NCBI RefSeq assembly: GCF_000372725.1
Contig: NW_005199770.1
Location: 28,788-92,787, forward strand
Source: Emiliania huxleyi CCMP1516
Taxonomy: Eukaryota; Haptophyta; Isochrysidales; Noelaerhabdaceae
DNA length: 64,000 nt
Reading direction: 5' to 3'
Shown: positions 52,841 to 63,737 of the stretch, one piece after another
Numbering within the stretch: position 1 is the first letter of the stretch
How the letters are laid out: each line of letters opens with the position of its first letter
Notes under the pieces: generated by a model
Databases searched by the model: none
What the model was told of the DNA's origin: nothing
What the model saw: only the letters and a program-made list of their open reading frames with translations
Made by a program: the position numbers and the translations under genes

Positions 52841-53250
52841 ATGGGGCGCAGGATGGCCGAGGTCTCCAAGAAGGCGGAGGCGGAGGCGGCGGCGGAGGCG
52901 CGGGCGGCCGCAGACGCGCAGAAGCGGGTCGAGGCGGAGTCCAAGAAGGCGGCCCGGCGCGACGCTGACGAGTCAAAGGTCGCCGCCGCCGCGAGCAAGA
53001 AGGCGGAGGCGGAGGCGGCGGCGGAGGCGCGGGCGGCCGCAGACGCGCAGAAGCGGGTCGAGGCGGAGTCCAAGAAGGCGGCGGAGGCGGAGGCTCGCCG
53101 CGCGTCTGACGAGGCCAAGGCGGCCCGGGCGGCGGAGGAGCGGGCGGCCCGGGCGGCGGCGGACGAGGCGCGCTCGGCGGCAGCGGCGGCGGCAGCGGCG
53201 GCAGCGGCGGCGGCAGCAGCGGCAGCAGCAGCGGCGGCAGCTGCGTCCAC
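52841..53250 (+). CDS. Possible Ala/Glu/Lys-rich coiled-coil frame; two tandem repeats
   Basis: Plus-strand frame MGRRMAEVSKKAEAEAAAEA continuing with KKAEAEAAAEARAAADAQKR twice (52874-52954 and 52997-53083 are near-identical DNA) and ending in a poly-Ala run from a GCG/GCA microsatellite (53167-53245). The periodicity is good for a coiled coil, but the DNA also reads as poly-Ala/Ser/Pro on the other strand and the neighbours are minus-strand genes, so it may be a repeat with no gene. Confidence 0.3.
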
Positions 53251-53251
53251 G

Positions 53252-55437
53252 TTACGCGACGGCGAGAGAGAGCGCGCGGTAGAGCATGGAGCGCTGGCGG
53301 CTGAGCTTGAGCCACGTGTCCGCAACCTTGGGGAGTCCGAGATCGCGCCCGTCCAGCAAAAGTGGCAGCATGCCGTGCACGAACCTGCCCACGACCTCGC
53401 CGACGGTGCCCCGCAAGCCGCACTGCGCGAACATGTTGCGCGCGCTCTGCTGCAGGGCGTTGAGCGGCAGAGGAGGCGGCGCAGGGGCAGGCGCAGGCTC
53501 GGAGGCAGGCGCATCGGGGGCAGGCGCGGAGGCGGGCGCAGCAGCGGGTGGCAAAGCGAGGTCGTCGGGCGGAAGCAATATTGGCTCGCCCTCGCGGTCT
53601 CGCTTGCGGCCGGTCTCAAAGCGCGACGAGAGCAGCTCCATGCCGGCTTGCAGCTCCTCGCACTGCTGCGACTTGAGCCGCTGCCGCCGCTTGGCCTGGC
53701 CGTCCGGCGAGAGGCGGGCAGTAGCGAGCAAGTCCACGGCCTTGGCGTTAGGACTCCCAGGACTGCCTCGGCCGTCTGCGTCAATGAGCTCCGCCTCGTA
53801 CTGTTGTGGGGACATGCGCCCCGACGCCTTCCGGTGGTCTAGGTCGGTGATATCGCCCGCCGTGTACCCTCGCATGCCCTCGCATGCGCGGCAAGAACGC
53901 CGTCAAGTTGTCGACGCTGGCGCGCTGGGTCTCGTTCATCACCTGCAGCGCCTCCGCCCCAAACGTGGCGCTGATGCCCAGGCTCATCTCCCGCTCCTCG
54001 TGCTCGGCAATGACGGTCCGCATGACGGAGACAAACGGGTGCTCGAGGACGGGGTGCAGCAAGCGCTTGAGCAATTCGAAGGTCTGCAAAGGCGTAGGAG
54101 AGTCCTCATAGATGCGCCAGTCCCCGCTGCACATCCGGCAATGCGAGTGGATGAGGAGGACCTTGATGAGCGTAGTCTCAAAAAAGTTCTGGGCTATGCC
54201 GCCCCCCTCGGAGGTGGCGTACGCGGTGTAGGCGGCGAGGAAGCCGGGGGAGAGGAGGATGAGCGCCATGTCAGTCAAGTCCTCCTCGTACTTTGAGTCG
54301 AAGAGCTGCGTTATGGCGCACAGATAGGCGTCCATGCGCGGGTCCTTGCCCCGGTAGTGCGCTGCGTTTTTCGTGCGTGAGGTTGGCGTGATGGCTCTTG
54401 TACACGGCGTCCGGGACCTTTGAGCGCCCGTGCTGCGCCGCGTGTTGCGCAGTCCCTCGTGAGCAGGACGGGTCAGACGTGTTGCCAAGCACAAAGAGGT
54501 TGCGCACCTGCGAGAGCACGCCGCCCTGCGTGGGAAGCCCGAGTGATTTGGCGACAGTGATGAGCGTGTCCATGTTGAGCTTGGCGGGCGCGGACGTGAC
54601 GTCGTTGATGTTGGTGGTCAAATATGGGAGGTCGGGCCGCGTCGCTCCTGGCTCCCAGTCAGGGGGGGCTTTGCACATGAACTCGTTCCCGTACTGCAGG
54701 AGGCGCACGAGGCCGGTTGAGACAATCGGGCAAATAGAAAAGATGCGCGACGGGATGAGAACGAGCGGCATCTCGGAGGTGCCGTTCTTCGGCTCGTGCT
54801 CCAAGTTGAGGGCGGGCGGGTTCCGGTCGACGGGGTTGTACCTAAAGCGAAGGACTGGTTGACGCACAGCTTTTGTGCGCGAGGGCCGAGGAGGGCGTGG
54901 CAGAAGATCTGGTGCGCGAGCGCGAACTTGTATGTCTCGCACAGCGACGTGGCCTCATGCGCGCGGGTCAGGCAGCCAGTCGCCAGCGTAATGCCGTCTG
55001 CGTAGTCATACTTCATCAGGTGCCGCCTGAGCGCTTGGCCGGACTCCCGCTTGCGCTTCTGCAAGTCCTTCCGCGACTGCTTCATCAACGAGTCGAACTC
55101 CTGGATCTCGTTGCACCAGCCCTTCAGCATGGCGACGCCGAGGTGCGCTGAGAAGCAGTGCCGCCACGCAGAGAGGACGCCGCGGCAGTGGTCGTACAGG
55201 ACGCGGGGTGTGCCGTCGCGCGGCATGAGGAGGAACCCCCGCTCGCCCCAGAGCACGGCGAGGCGCTGAAGCTCAGAGCGCACGCCGCTTCGCTCGTCGC
55301 GCCAGCCCGTCGTGTCGCCGCCGATGCGGTGGACCCAACCGTCGAAGGTCTCGCCCGGAGCGGGGCCGTCAGCCATGAGGATGCGCAACCCGCACGCCCG
55401 CTGCGCCGCGCCCGTCGCGCTGTCCACCGCCGCCATA
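53252..55437 (-). pseudogene. Long unrecognised gene, frame broken in about three places
   Basis: Four successive minus-strand frames without room for ordinary introns between them form one apparent product of about 720 residues, beginning MAAVDSATGAAQRACG. Conspicuous segments: WRHCFSAHLGVAMLKGWCNE, KRESGQALRRHLMKYDYADG, GLVRLLQYGNEFMCKAPPDW, DAYLCAITQLFDSKYEEDLT, QTFELLKRLLHPVLEHPFVS, QQSARNMFAQCGLRGTVGEV, VHGMLPLLLDGRDLGLP. Charged, helical, with scattered Cys and His; no domain recognised. It could be an old host gene or the gene of a mobile element; I see no flanking repeats that decide. Errors in the assembly could also explain the frame changes. Confidence 0.5.
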
Positions 55438-55670
55438 GGCAGAGAGCGCGCGCGGGAAGTCGCCGACGCGCTCGGGACTCGCGCCACTTCCAAACAAAGA
55501 AAAACGAGCGTGCTGGGTGGCTATCTCGCGCCCACCGCCATTTCTCGCAAAACCCCGCCGGGGGGGGACTCAGGGCACACTTAGGGACACGCAGGAGGCC
55601 TCAAAAATCATGAATACCAAAAAAAAAATCGAGGAGAGAAACTCGAGACCTTTTTTACACAACGCACGTT
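55438..55670. other. Short intergenic region
   Basis: AT-richer with an A8 run at 55619; contains a CCCCGCCGGGGGGG palindromic patch at 55552. Separates the broken gene's 5' end from the RING gene's 3' end. Confidence 0.4.
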
Positions 55671-58600
55671 TCAGCACGCTACGATCCTCATCCACATGAC
55701 CGCCTCCGCCCTACACACCGGGCAATGCCGCATGCGCGCCGAGCATGCCTCGCATGCCGAGAGGTGCCCACACGGCACGCATGCGTGGCTCTTCGGCCTC
55801 GAGAAGCACACGATGCACGTCGTCTCGCCACCGAGGGTGGACTCGGGCACATCCGGTCGCCCCGTGTCAAAGTCGGCGTCGGCGAGCGAGATCGCCGCAG
55901 GGGCATGCGTGGCCTGACCAGCCACCGAGGCAGGCGCCTGCTCCGCCTCCAGCTCCACCACCGGCTCCGCCTCCAGCGTCGCTCCCCCCTCGAGCGCCAC
56001 CGCAAGCTCCGCCACCGACTGCCGCGACTCGCCGCCCTTCTTCTTCTTCTTCTTCTTCTTCTTTGCCTTGGCCGCCGCCGCCTCCTTCTCAGTCTCGATC
56101 TCAGCCAGCAGCTCGTCGGCGTGTCGCGCCGCCTCCGCCTCCGCTGCAACTCGCTCTGCCTCTGCCTCCACTTCCACTCCCGCTTCCTGCACGAGGCCGC
56201 AGATTCCGAGGTCCCACTTGATGATGATCGAGGTCCCCGCCTTCATCTTGGTGAAGCGGGACGTGTGCTCGCCACACAGACACGGCATCGGCAGCTTGAG
56301 GACGGTCCCGGTGGGGTAGTCGGTGGGGAGCGTAAGGCGCAGCTTGGCGATCTGTGGCATGTTCGCGTCCTCGCGATCGTACACACGCTCCCAAGGCAGG
56401 TCGCGCGGGAGCAGCACGAAATCCGCGGGCGGCTCCTGCTCCGCCTCGCCCGCCGCCTCGATCGCCGCCCCGACCGACGCGCCAACGAGCGCGGCCTCTT
56501 GCAGCGCGCGACCGATCTGCCGCCGCTCCGCCGCCTCCGCCGCCTCCCGCCGCTCAACCCTCGATGCCGCAGCCGCTTCGGCAAGCGACGTGCAGCGAGC
56601 GAGGTAGGGCGACAGCGCCTCGGTCAACTCGACGTGAAGCTGCTCCTCGTCCTCTTCGTGGGAGTACGAGAATGTCTGAAGAGGCGGAATCCACAGGCAC
56701 TCACCCTCCTCGTCCTTGTAGACGGTGACGCCGAAGCCGCCGACAAAATCGCCAGCAGCAAGAACCGGGTCGACGGCGGACGTACTCCACTGCCTGAGCG
56801 TCATCTCCGACATGACGAGCTTCGCGATTACAAAGTCCGTCCCACTGGTCGCGTCCTTCATCGCATCTAGTTCCTCTTGTGTCTCGTAGCCAACCAAGAC
56901 AAAGACGCCGAGCGAGCGAAGGCACTCGATGCCGGCGAGGGTGAGGCGAATCTTGCGATCGATGTCGTCGCTCGAAGCGGCAGCAGCGGCGGCAGAGGCA
57001 GAGGCAGCGGCGGCGGCAGCGGTGGCGGCGGCAGCTCCGAAGCTCGATCGAACGTACGACTCGACGCGCGCACGCGGCGTGTCGTCGATGGGGGGGACAA
57101 AGGCCGGAAAGACTGTCGCCAACACGGCGTCAAAGGTCTGCTGCATGCTGCGAAAGCAGGGGACTGCAAGAACGTCGGAGCGGTAGCCGAGAATGCCGAC
57201 GTATGAAGATCGCATCCGCTTCATCTCGCTCAGGGTGGCGATCCACGCACCGACCTTTTGCTTGATCTTTGCATGTTCGCGACGCATCTCGACGACGAGG
57301 CGAACGACCTCGCCTTTGATGGCGTCCTCGTCCATGTCGGTCACGTCCAAGCGCCTCGCGACGGAGATATTGCCGAGCATGACGAGGCCGAAGCCGAGCG
57401 CGTTCGGCTCACAGACCCCGTCGAAACCGGCGTATCGCATGTACGCGCGCGCCATCGCATCGTTGCGGGTCCACACGGCGAGGAAGAGGGTGGCGTCGGT
57501 CACCTCAGCGTCGTCCCCGAACGCGTTGAGCACGTCCGACTCGATCGCGTCCACGTCGTCCCGGGTAAGAAGGACCTTCTCCACCCGCGCCGCGCGAAGC
57601 GCCTGAATTGCCGTCCACGCCAAAACAGCTTCCTTACCGCTGTAGGATGCAGGCAGCATCGACGCGATGCGAAACAAGCCAGCCGCATCCTCGTAGTAGT
57701 CGATAATCGTTTTCATGATTCTCGAGACAGCGTCCGCGCTCTCGAAGAGTGCGACTCCAACGCCAGCAACTCCGTCGCCGCCGCCGAATTGCTGCTGCAG
57801 CACGACGTATCGGTCGGCGGCGTCGGTGTCGAAATCGGCAAGCGATGCGGCACCCCAGAGTCGAAGTCGGTAGGATCGAAACGCGTCGAGCGCCTGCGTG
57901 ACTCCGAGGACGCGGTCGTCGTCAAGGACGTCGGAAAGGGCCTCACCGGTGAAGGCCGGGACGAGAAGGATGCCGGTGGAGAGGTGCTGGGCGAGGTCAG
58001 CGTCGGCAAAGGCGCTGTCGCGAAAGAGTGTGAACTTTGCGCCGGCGGCAGCGAGGCGAAGCAGCTCGGCGTCGCATGAGTCGACGCACGAGTCGGAAGA
58101 CTCGATCATGCAGCGCACCTCGTTCGCGCTCTCGACGCTGCCGATCTGTCTCATGACGCGAAGCATCGCTGCCTCGGAGGTGAGGTTGGCGTCAAATGCG
58201 ACAGGCTCAACCTCGTCCATCTTCGCATGCATGTGCGAGACAATGCGCCGCTTCTCCTCACTCGTGTACGCCATCTCGTGGTCGTCCTCGACGGCAAAAA
58301 AGTCGCGCAAAAGCTCCTCCTTCTTGTCTTCGAGCTGCTTGAGCGTCATGTTCTTGGCGAGAAGAGCGACGGTGACGAGTCGGAACTCGAGCGCGTCGAG
58401 GCGAGCGTGGGCCTCCTTGTACGGCTGGAGCGCCTCATGCGCCTTCTGCGTGGACTGGAGCGTCTCGTCGTCGTCCTCGGTGAGGAGAGCGGGGGGTGGC
58501 GAGAGAAGAAGGAGGCGCGTCCGCTCCGCCGCGGCCGTGTGGACGTGGATACCTGAGGGGAGAGAGAGGTATGTGAGGGGGGGGGAGGATTGCGGAGTGT

Positions 58601-58921
58601 GTGGCGCAAGGTGCGCACACCGATGCTGCCGATCGCATCTTGCTTGCCCTTGCAGTCGTCGAAGAAACCCCTCGCCCCTCGCTTCAACACCTCTTCGGAA
58701 GTGATGAGGAAGCCGCGGATGAAGTTGTCGACACCCACCTCCTTGTCGAATTCGGCCTCCTCGGTGACCGAGATGAGGATGCCAAGGTCGCGTAGGTTCT
58801 TGACTGCTCGCAGCGTCCTCTCCGCTGCCTGCTCAACCTGCTCGGCGCTCCAGTTGGGATAAGCGTCATTGAAGAAGGACGACACGAAGCTCGTCTCATC
58901 AATGTCGAGTTGGGCGGACAT
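55671..58921 (-). CDS. RING-finger protein of a novel repeat family, full-length copy, 1060 aa
   Basis: Exon 1 58921-58621, GT-AG intron 58620-58553, exon 2 58552-55671. Residues about 15-110 (FVSSFFNDAYPNWSAEQVEQ, ERTLRAVKNLRDLGILISV, DNFIRGFLITSEEVLKR, GSIGIHVHTAAAERTRLL) form a domain that recurs near 650-760 (RLTLAGIECLRSLGVFVLVG, DFVIAKLVMSEMTLRQW, GDFVGGFGVTVYKDEEGECL). Between them are less clear related segments. Then a coiled coil (RVAAEAEAARHADELLAEIE), a poly-Lys run and a C-terminal C3HC4 RING (about 1011-1060: TTCIVCFSRPKSHACVPCGH, EACSARMRHCPVCRAE) like those of IAP/MGRN-type E3 ligases. E3 ubiquitin ligase activity is inferred. Its 5' half lies in the right duplication arm; divergent from the paralogue at 60621. 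Confidence 0.8.
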
Positions 58922-60476
58922 TCCGTCTCCCTGAGGGATGCAGCGGGGGGAAGGAGTGTCGAGCGGCGGCGGCGGCGGCGGCGGCAGATGCAGCGGCAGC
59001 GGCAGAGGTGGCGGCAGCGGCAGAGGCAGAGGCTATGGGGAGGCCGGCAGCATCGCGGCGGGCGGGCGCGGGCGCGCGGGCGCGGGTTTGGCGTGAGCGC
59101 AGCGTGCTCGTGCGCGGCGCGGCTTGCTCGCAAGTGCGGGCGCGGGGGCGCATAGGTGGCGGCAGTGGCGGCAGCGGCAGCGGCAGCGGCAGCGGCGGCT
59201 GTGGAGGAGAGACCTCAGCGCGGCGGGCGAGCGCAAGCGCGAGCGCGGGCGAGCGCGGGCGAGCGCGTGCGAGGCGGGGCGTGGGGTGCGGAGGGGAGAC
59301 GGGGCGGGCGGTGGATGCGGCGGCGGTGGCGGCTGCGGCGGCTGCGGCGGCTGCGGTGGCGAGGCCGCAACGCGGCGGGCGAGCGCGAGTGCGGGTGCGG
59401 GTGCGACGCGGTGCGCGCATTGACGCACGAGTATGACCGGCTCCGGTGCGGGGGCGGTGCAGAAGCGGCGGCAACTCTGGCGGTGGTGGCGCTTCCACTG
59501 CCGGCGCCGGCGCCGGCACCAGCTGATGCGTCGCGCGTTGGTCGACCGGAGTGGAGTGGGGCGGGGTGGATGCGGGGAGCGGGGGCGCACGCCTTCACAG
59601 AGAAGCTTCCCGCGTGCGCAGGAACGGAGGAGCGCGCAAGGAGTGGAAGCCAGCTCAGGACGGCGGTGCGTACCTCTTCACGTAAACGCACCTTCTTCAC
59701 ATAAAGATAAACGGACAACCCAGGGCCCGAAATCGCACAGAGACAGACGCCGACTCGGAGGCCGCACCGGTCAGGCGCGCAGCCGGAGAGAGAGGGAGGC
59801 GCTCAATCGCCGCACGCGGCGAGCGCCTCCATCATCTCCGCCACATACGCAGATACGCACCATCAACCCCCGCGCCCGCGCCTGTAGCGTCCGTGCGCGC
59901 GAGGATGGCCTCGCCGGGTGGTGCGGCCGCAGCTGCGGCTATGGCAGCCTTCTTCACACAAAAACACAACCCCGGGACCCAAGACGCACAAGCACAGACA
60001 GTCGAGAAGGGAGAGACGGCAACGACAATCAAGGGTCAGCGCTGGGTCCCAGGAAGGTGCGAATGCGATGACGGCCTCTAGTGTGAGCTCTAGCTAGTGA
60101 GCTCATCGCTACTATACGCGCTCCGCTTCCTCGCCGAGCAGCGCGGGCGAGAGGTCTGACGGCTGCGAATGCTTGAATTTTCTGAATTTCTTTTTGGGGG
60201 AGATCGCCTAGACGCCGTCCTCTCCGACCGCCCTCCCCCCCCCCAGGGTCCCAGCTGCTTGCTGCGACGCCCTGCGCGCAGCTGAAGCCCAGAGGCGCCG
60301 CCGGCCCACCGAAGCCGCCGCCCCGCCGCCCCGCACCCGCCGCCCTGCCGGGCTGCCGCGCCCCGCCATCCTCGCCTCTGTCCATGCCGCTGACGTCGCC
60401 GCTGCCAGCGGCGCCTGTGCTGCCATCACATCGCTCCACCCGCACCCATTCCCACCAAGCCGCGCCCTCGCCGCGC
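57665..60476. repeat. Right arm of the inverted duplication
   Basis: Reverse complement of 6234-9721 lacking the 619-bp segment and about 58 bp. The inner edge (CGATGCGAAAC at 57665) lies within exon 2 of the RING gene, which continues intact beyond it, so this side is the source and the left arm the derived copy. The outer edge lies about 145 bp before the ATG of the third paralogue. Confidence 0.9.
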
Positions 60477-60620
60477 CCTCACCGCGCCCTCGCCGCGCCC
60501 TCACCGCCGTCGCGCCGCACTGCGCCCTCACCGCCGCTAGTGCCGCCACCGCCACCGCCTCCGCCACCATCCCCCCGAAGCTTGCCCAACGCCCCCTCCC
60601 CGCATCACAGGCACGCCCCG
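58922..60620. promoter_or_regulatory. Shared divergent upstream region of two RING paralogues
   Basis: About 1.7 kb between the oppositely oriented ATGs at 58921 and 60621; all but the last 145 bp belong to the right arm. Contains GCGGCG and GCGAGCGCGGGC low complexity (58965-59420) and less repetitive DNA at 59430-60110. No core promoter element recognised. The ankyrin remnant tail lies at about 60115-60160, truncated. Confidence 0.4.
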
Positions 60621-63600
60621 ATGTGCACCCCGATCGACTCCAGCGAGAAGGATTTCCTCTGTTTGCTCTTTCGCAGCGTCTACCCGTCTTGGAATGAGCA
60701 GCAGATAGAGCGCGGCACGGAAAGAACGCTTTTCGGAGCCGAGGTGCTTCGCAACCTCGGCGTTTCCGTCACGATCGTTGAGACGGGGCGAGAGAAGATC
60801 AACGTGGGTGCCGAAAACTTCATGCGAGGCACTTTCATTTCGTCTGAGGTGCGGCTTCGGGCGTGGGCCAAGGACTACTACCCCAAGGAGTTTCAACACA
60901 AGGCGGTGGAGGAGTTTGTTGGTGGCGTTGGTGTGTCTTCTCCATTCCCCTCCACTCGCCGATTCCTCCCGTCTCTCCGAGTTTCCACCCCCCGTCGTCA
61001 GGTCTGCACATTCACACCGCGGCGACAGAACGGACTCGCATCCTCTTCCTTCCCTCATTTGTCCACATGTCCGAGGACGCAATCGAGTCGGAGTTGAAGG
61101 AGACCCTCCAGCCGTACAAGGCCTCGCACGCGAGAATGGACGCCCTCGAATTCCGACTCACCACGGTCGCTTTGCTCGCCGAGAATGTCCCGCGAAGCCA
61201 GTTTATCGAGAAGAGGGACACGCTGCTGCGCGACTTTTTCGAGGTCGAGAAGAAGGAGTACGACTCGCCGTACACGAAGAAGGAGGAGAAACGGATCGTG
61301 TCCTTTCTGCTGAAGCGAATGGGGGAGGTGAAGCCGATGGAGTACAAGCCGGGCATCTCAGCGGAGGAGTTGGCGGGGTCGTCGTATCGCGTCATGCAGC
61401 GAATCGGGAGCAACAAGGTGGAGGACGCAAAGGAGGCGGCGACTCTCTCTCTTTCGGTACGCAACTCCCCCCCCCCCCACGCGCGCTTGTTTCCTCTCAC
61501 CTCCGCGCGGGTTTTTATATGCAGATGCTTGGGGAGAGGAGGATGTCCTTCGACAGCGATTCACGCGAGCTTGCAGTTTTGAACGAACTACTTCGCCTCA
61601 TCACTGCCGGCTTCAACCTTTCGCTCCACTACCCTGACGGCGACTTTACCGACGTCAACCTCGACGAGCACCTTTCCAACAACATTCTCCTCCTCCCTAT
61701 CCACACGAGGGTCGCCTTTCGCGAGGTGCGCCGACCCTCCCCCCCAACCCCCTCCAACTCGTCTCACGTTTCTCGTTGTCGTTCAGATTATTGACGACCC
61801 GCGCGTCTCCGTCGCCATCGACCCTCCCGAAACGAGCGATTTTTGCTCGAGCGGGCTACGAATTTGGGGTTCCATTGCCGTAGCCCACCTCGACCGATCC
61901 GATGTGGTGGACAAGCAGCGCTTCATCGTGTTGCAAAGCCGACTTCGAGGAGTCGGCGGTGTCGGAGGAGTCGGAGTCGTCCGCTTCGAAGACGTCCAGA
62001 GCGTCGAGCCTACTTTGAAGAAGATTATCGACGACTATGATGAGGCGGCGAGCATGTACTACATTTTCGAGAAGGTGTCTTCTCTCTCCGCATCCGCTCC
62101 TCTCGGGTGCAGCGTCTCCGATGCCGTTCGGCGCGTTTGGGCCGGCGTCGTCGCGCTGCGCTCGGCCAGGATGGACTATGTCTTTCTTCGCGAGGAGGAC
62201 GTCCTCAACTCCTTTGGAGACAACGCAGAGGTGTCGAATTCGTCGCTCTCTCTCGCAATCTGGCTATGCGATGCATCGCTTGTGACTGCCTACGAGGAGT
62301 TCACCGCCTTTGACGGCGTCGTCGCCGAGGCGAACGGCGGCTTTGGCATCGTTCTTTTGGGGAGTGTGGCGGTCGCGAGGCGCCTCGACGTGTTGCGCAT
62401 CGAGGAGAGCGCGGTCAAGAGAGAGGTGATTCGCCTCCTCGTCGAGATGCGCCGCGAGCAGGCGCAGATCAAGGAGACTGTCTCCGTCTGGGTGGCGACG
62501 CTGGAGGGGATGCAGCGGGAGGGTTCCTCCTACTCCGACATCCTTGCCTACCGGAGCAAGGCGCTCGCTGCTTGCTCTACACCGAACGCGCAAAGCTTTG
62601 ATAGCGCGTTGACCACCGTATTTCCAAACTTTGTCGCTCCGGTGGACGACACGCCAAACGCGCGTGCCGAGGCGTATCTTCTCTGTCGCCTTCGCGCTAC
62701 TTACTCCGAGGAGGAGCTGCAGACGAGGGTGCGACTCTCACTTGCAGGCGCCGGTTTCATGCGTGCGCTCGGCGTCATTGTGTACATGGGGTGCGAGACA
62801 AAGGACGAGGCTGCCGCACTCAAGCGCTCCACGGAGGCGGCCAAGCACTCTGTCGCTGCAAAGTTCATTCTCTCCGAATCCGCACTGCGGACTTGGGGAG
62901 ACGAGAATGCTGTGGAGGCGGTGCTGTCGTCCGGCGCTTTTATCGGAGGCTTTGGTGCATATAACCCCCCCCCCCCCCTCACCAAGCCGTCTCCCTTCTC
63001 TCACCACCTTTCCCGACATAGGCATCTCTATCTATGTGGAAGGCACCGGGTGTGAGTCACTGTGGATTCCGCCTTTCTCCTCCGTGTCGTCCGAGGAGAA
63101 CGACGTCGCGCGACTCGGCGAGGAGCTGCGTAAGGCGCTAGCTCCGTACTTGGCGCGCTGCGCGTCGTTGCAGCAGGCCGAGGCGAGTGCACGGGCGGAG
63201 GCGGCCACTGCTGTTGCAGACGCAAAGGCGGGCGAGGCGGGCGAGGCGGCGGAGAGGGAGGCGGCAGAGGCGGAGGCGGCCAGACACAGTGCAGAGCTGC
63301 TCGCCTCGATCGAGGCGGAGGAGGCGGCTGCTGCAAAGAGGAAGGCGAAGAAGAAGAAGAAGAAGGGAAAGGGTGGCGCGATGCCTCCTGTGAACGAGGA
63401 CGAGGTGGCCGTCGTCGCTGCTGCCGCTGCCGCGATGGACCTCTCTACTACACAGCAGGAGGCGGACGACGCAGGCTCGTCTGCGTCCTCCTCGGCAGCC
63501 TCGTCGTCGTTTCTTCCGCTCTCTGCTGCCTCGCACGCTACGCACGACGTGCTTCCTCGGCCGCCTGAATCGTCGATGGGCGGCGAGTCGACCTGCATTG

Positions 63601-63737
63601 CCTGTTTCACCAGGCCAAAGTCACATGCGGCTGTCCCATGTGGGCACATGTGTGCGTGCAAGCAGTGCTCGTCAAAGATGAGCACATGCCCTCTCTGTCG
63701 GGCTGAGGTTGTTATGTGGTTGCATGTGATGATATGA
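60621..63737 (+). CDS. RING-finger protein, third family member, five exons, 949 aa
   Basis: Exons 60621-60930, 61002-61456, 61525-61725, 61787-62954, 63022-63737; all introns GT-AG, 61-71 nt, pyrimidine-rich, three with a long C run. Every border restores alignment to the 1060-aa paralogue, e.g. EEFVGGVG|LHIHTAATERTRILF and GAFIGGFG|ISIYVEGTGCES. Same architecture: N-terminal domain (SVYPSWNEQQIERGTERTLF, VLRNLGVSVTI), middle region, repeat domain (RVRLSLAGAGFMRALGVIVY, VAAKFILSESALRTW), Ala/Glu coiled coil, KKKKKKGKGG run, C-terminal C3HC4 RING (STCIACFTRPKSHAAVPCGH, KQCSSKMSTCPLCRAE). Much diverged from the other two copies. Candidate E3 ubiquitin ligase. Confidence 0.85.

Noticed and set aside
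6234-60476. Inverted arms as terminal repeats of one giant transposon
   Set aside because: The right arm's inner edge lies inside an intact gene and no target duplication is visible at the outer edges; segmental duplication is simpler.
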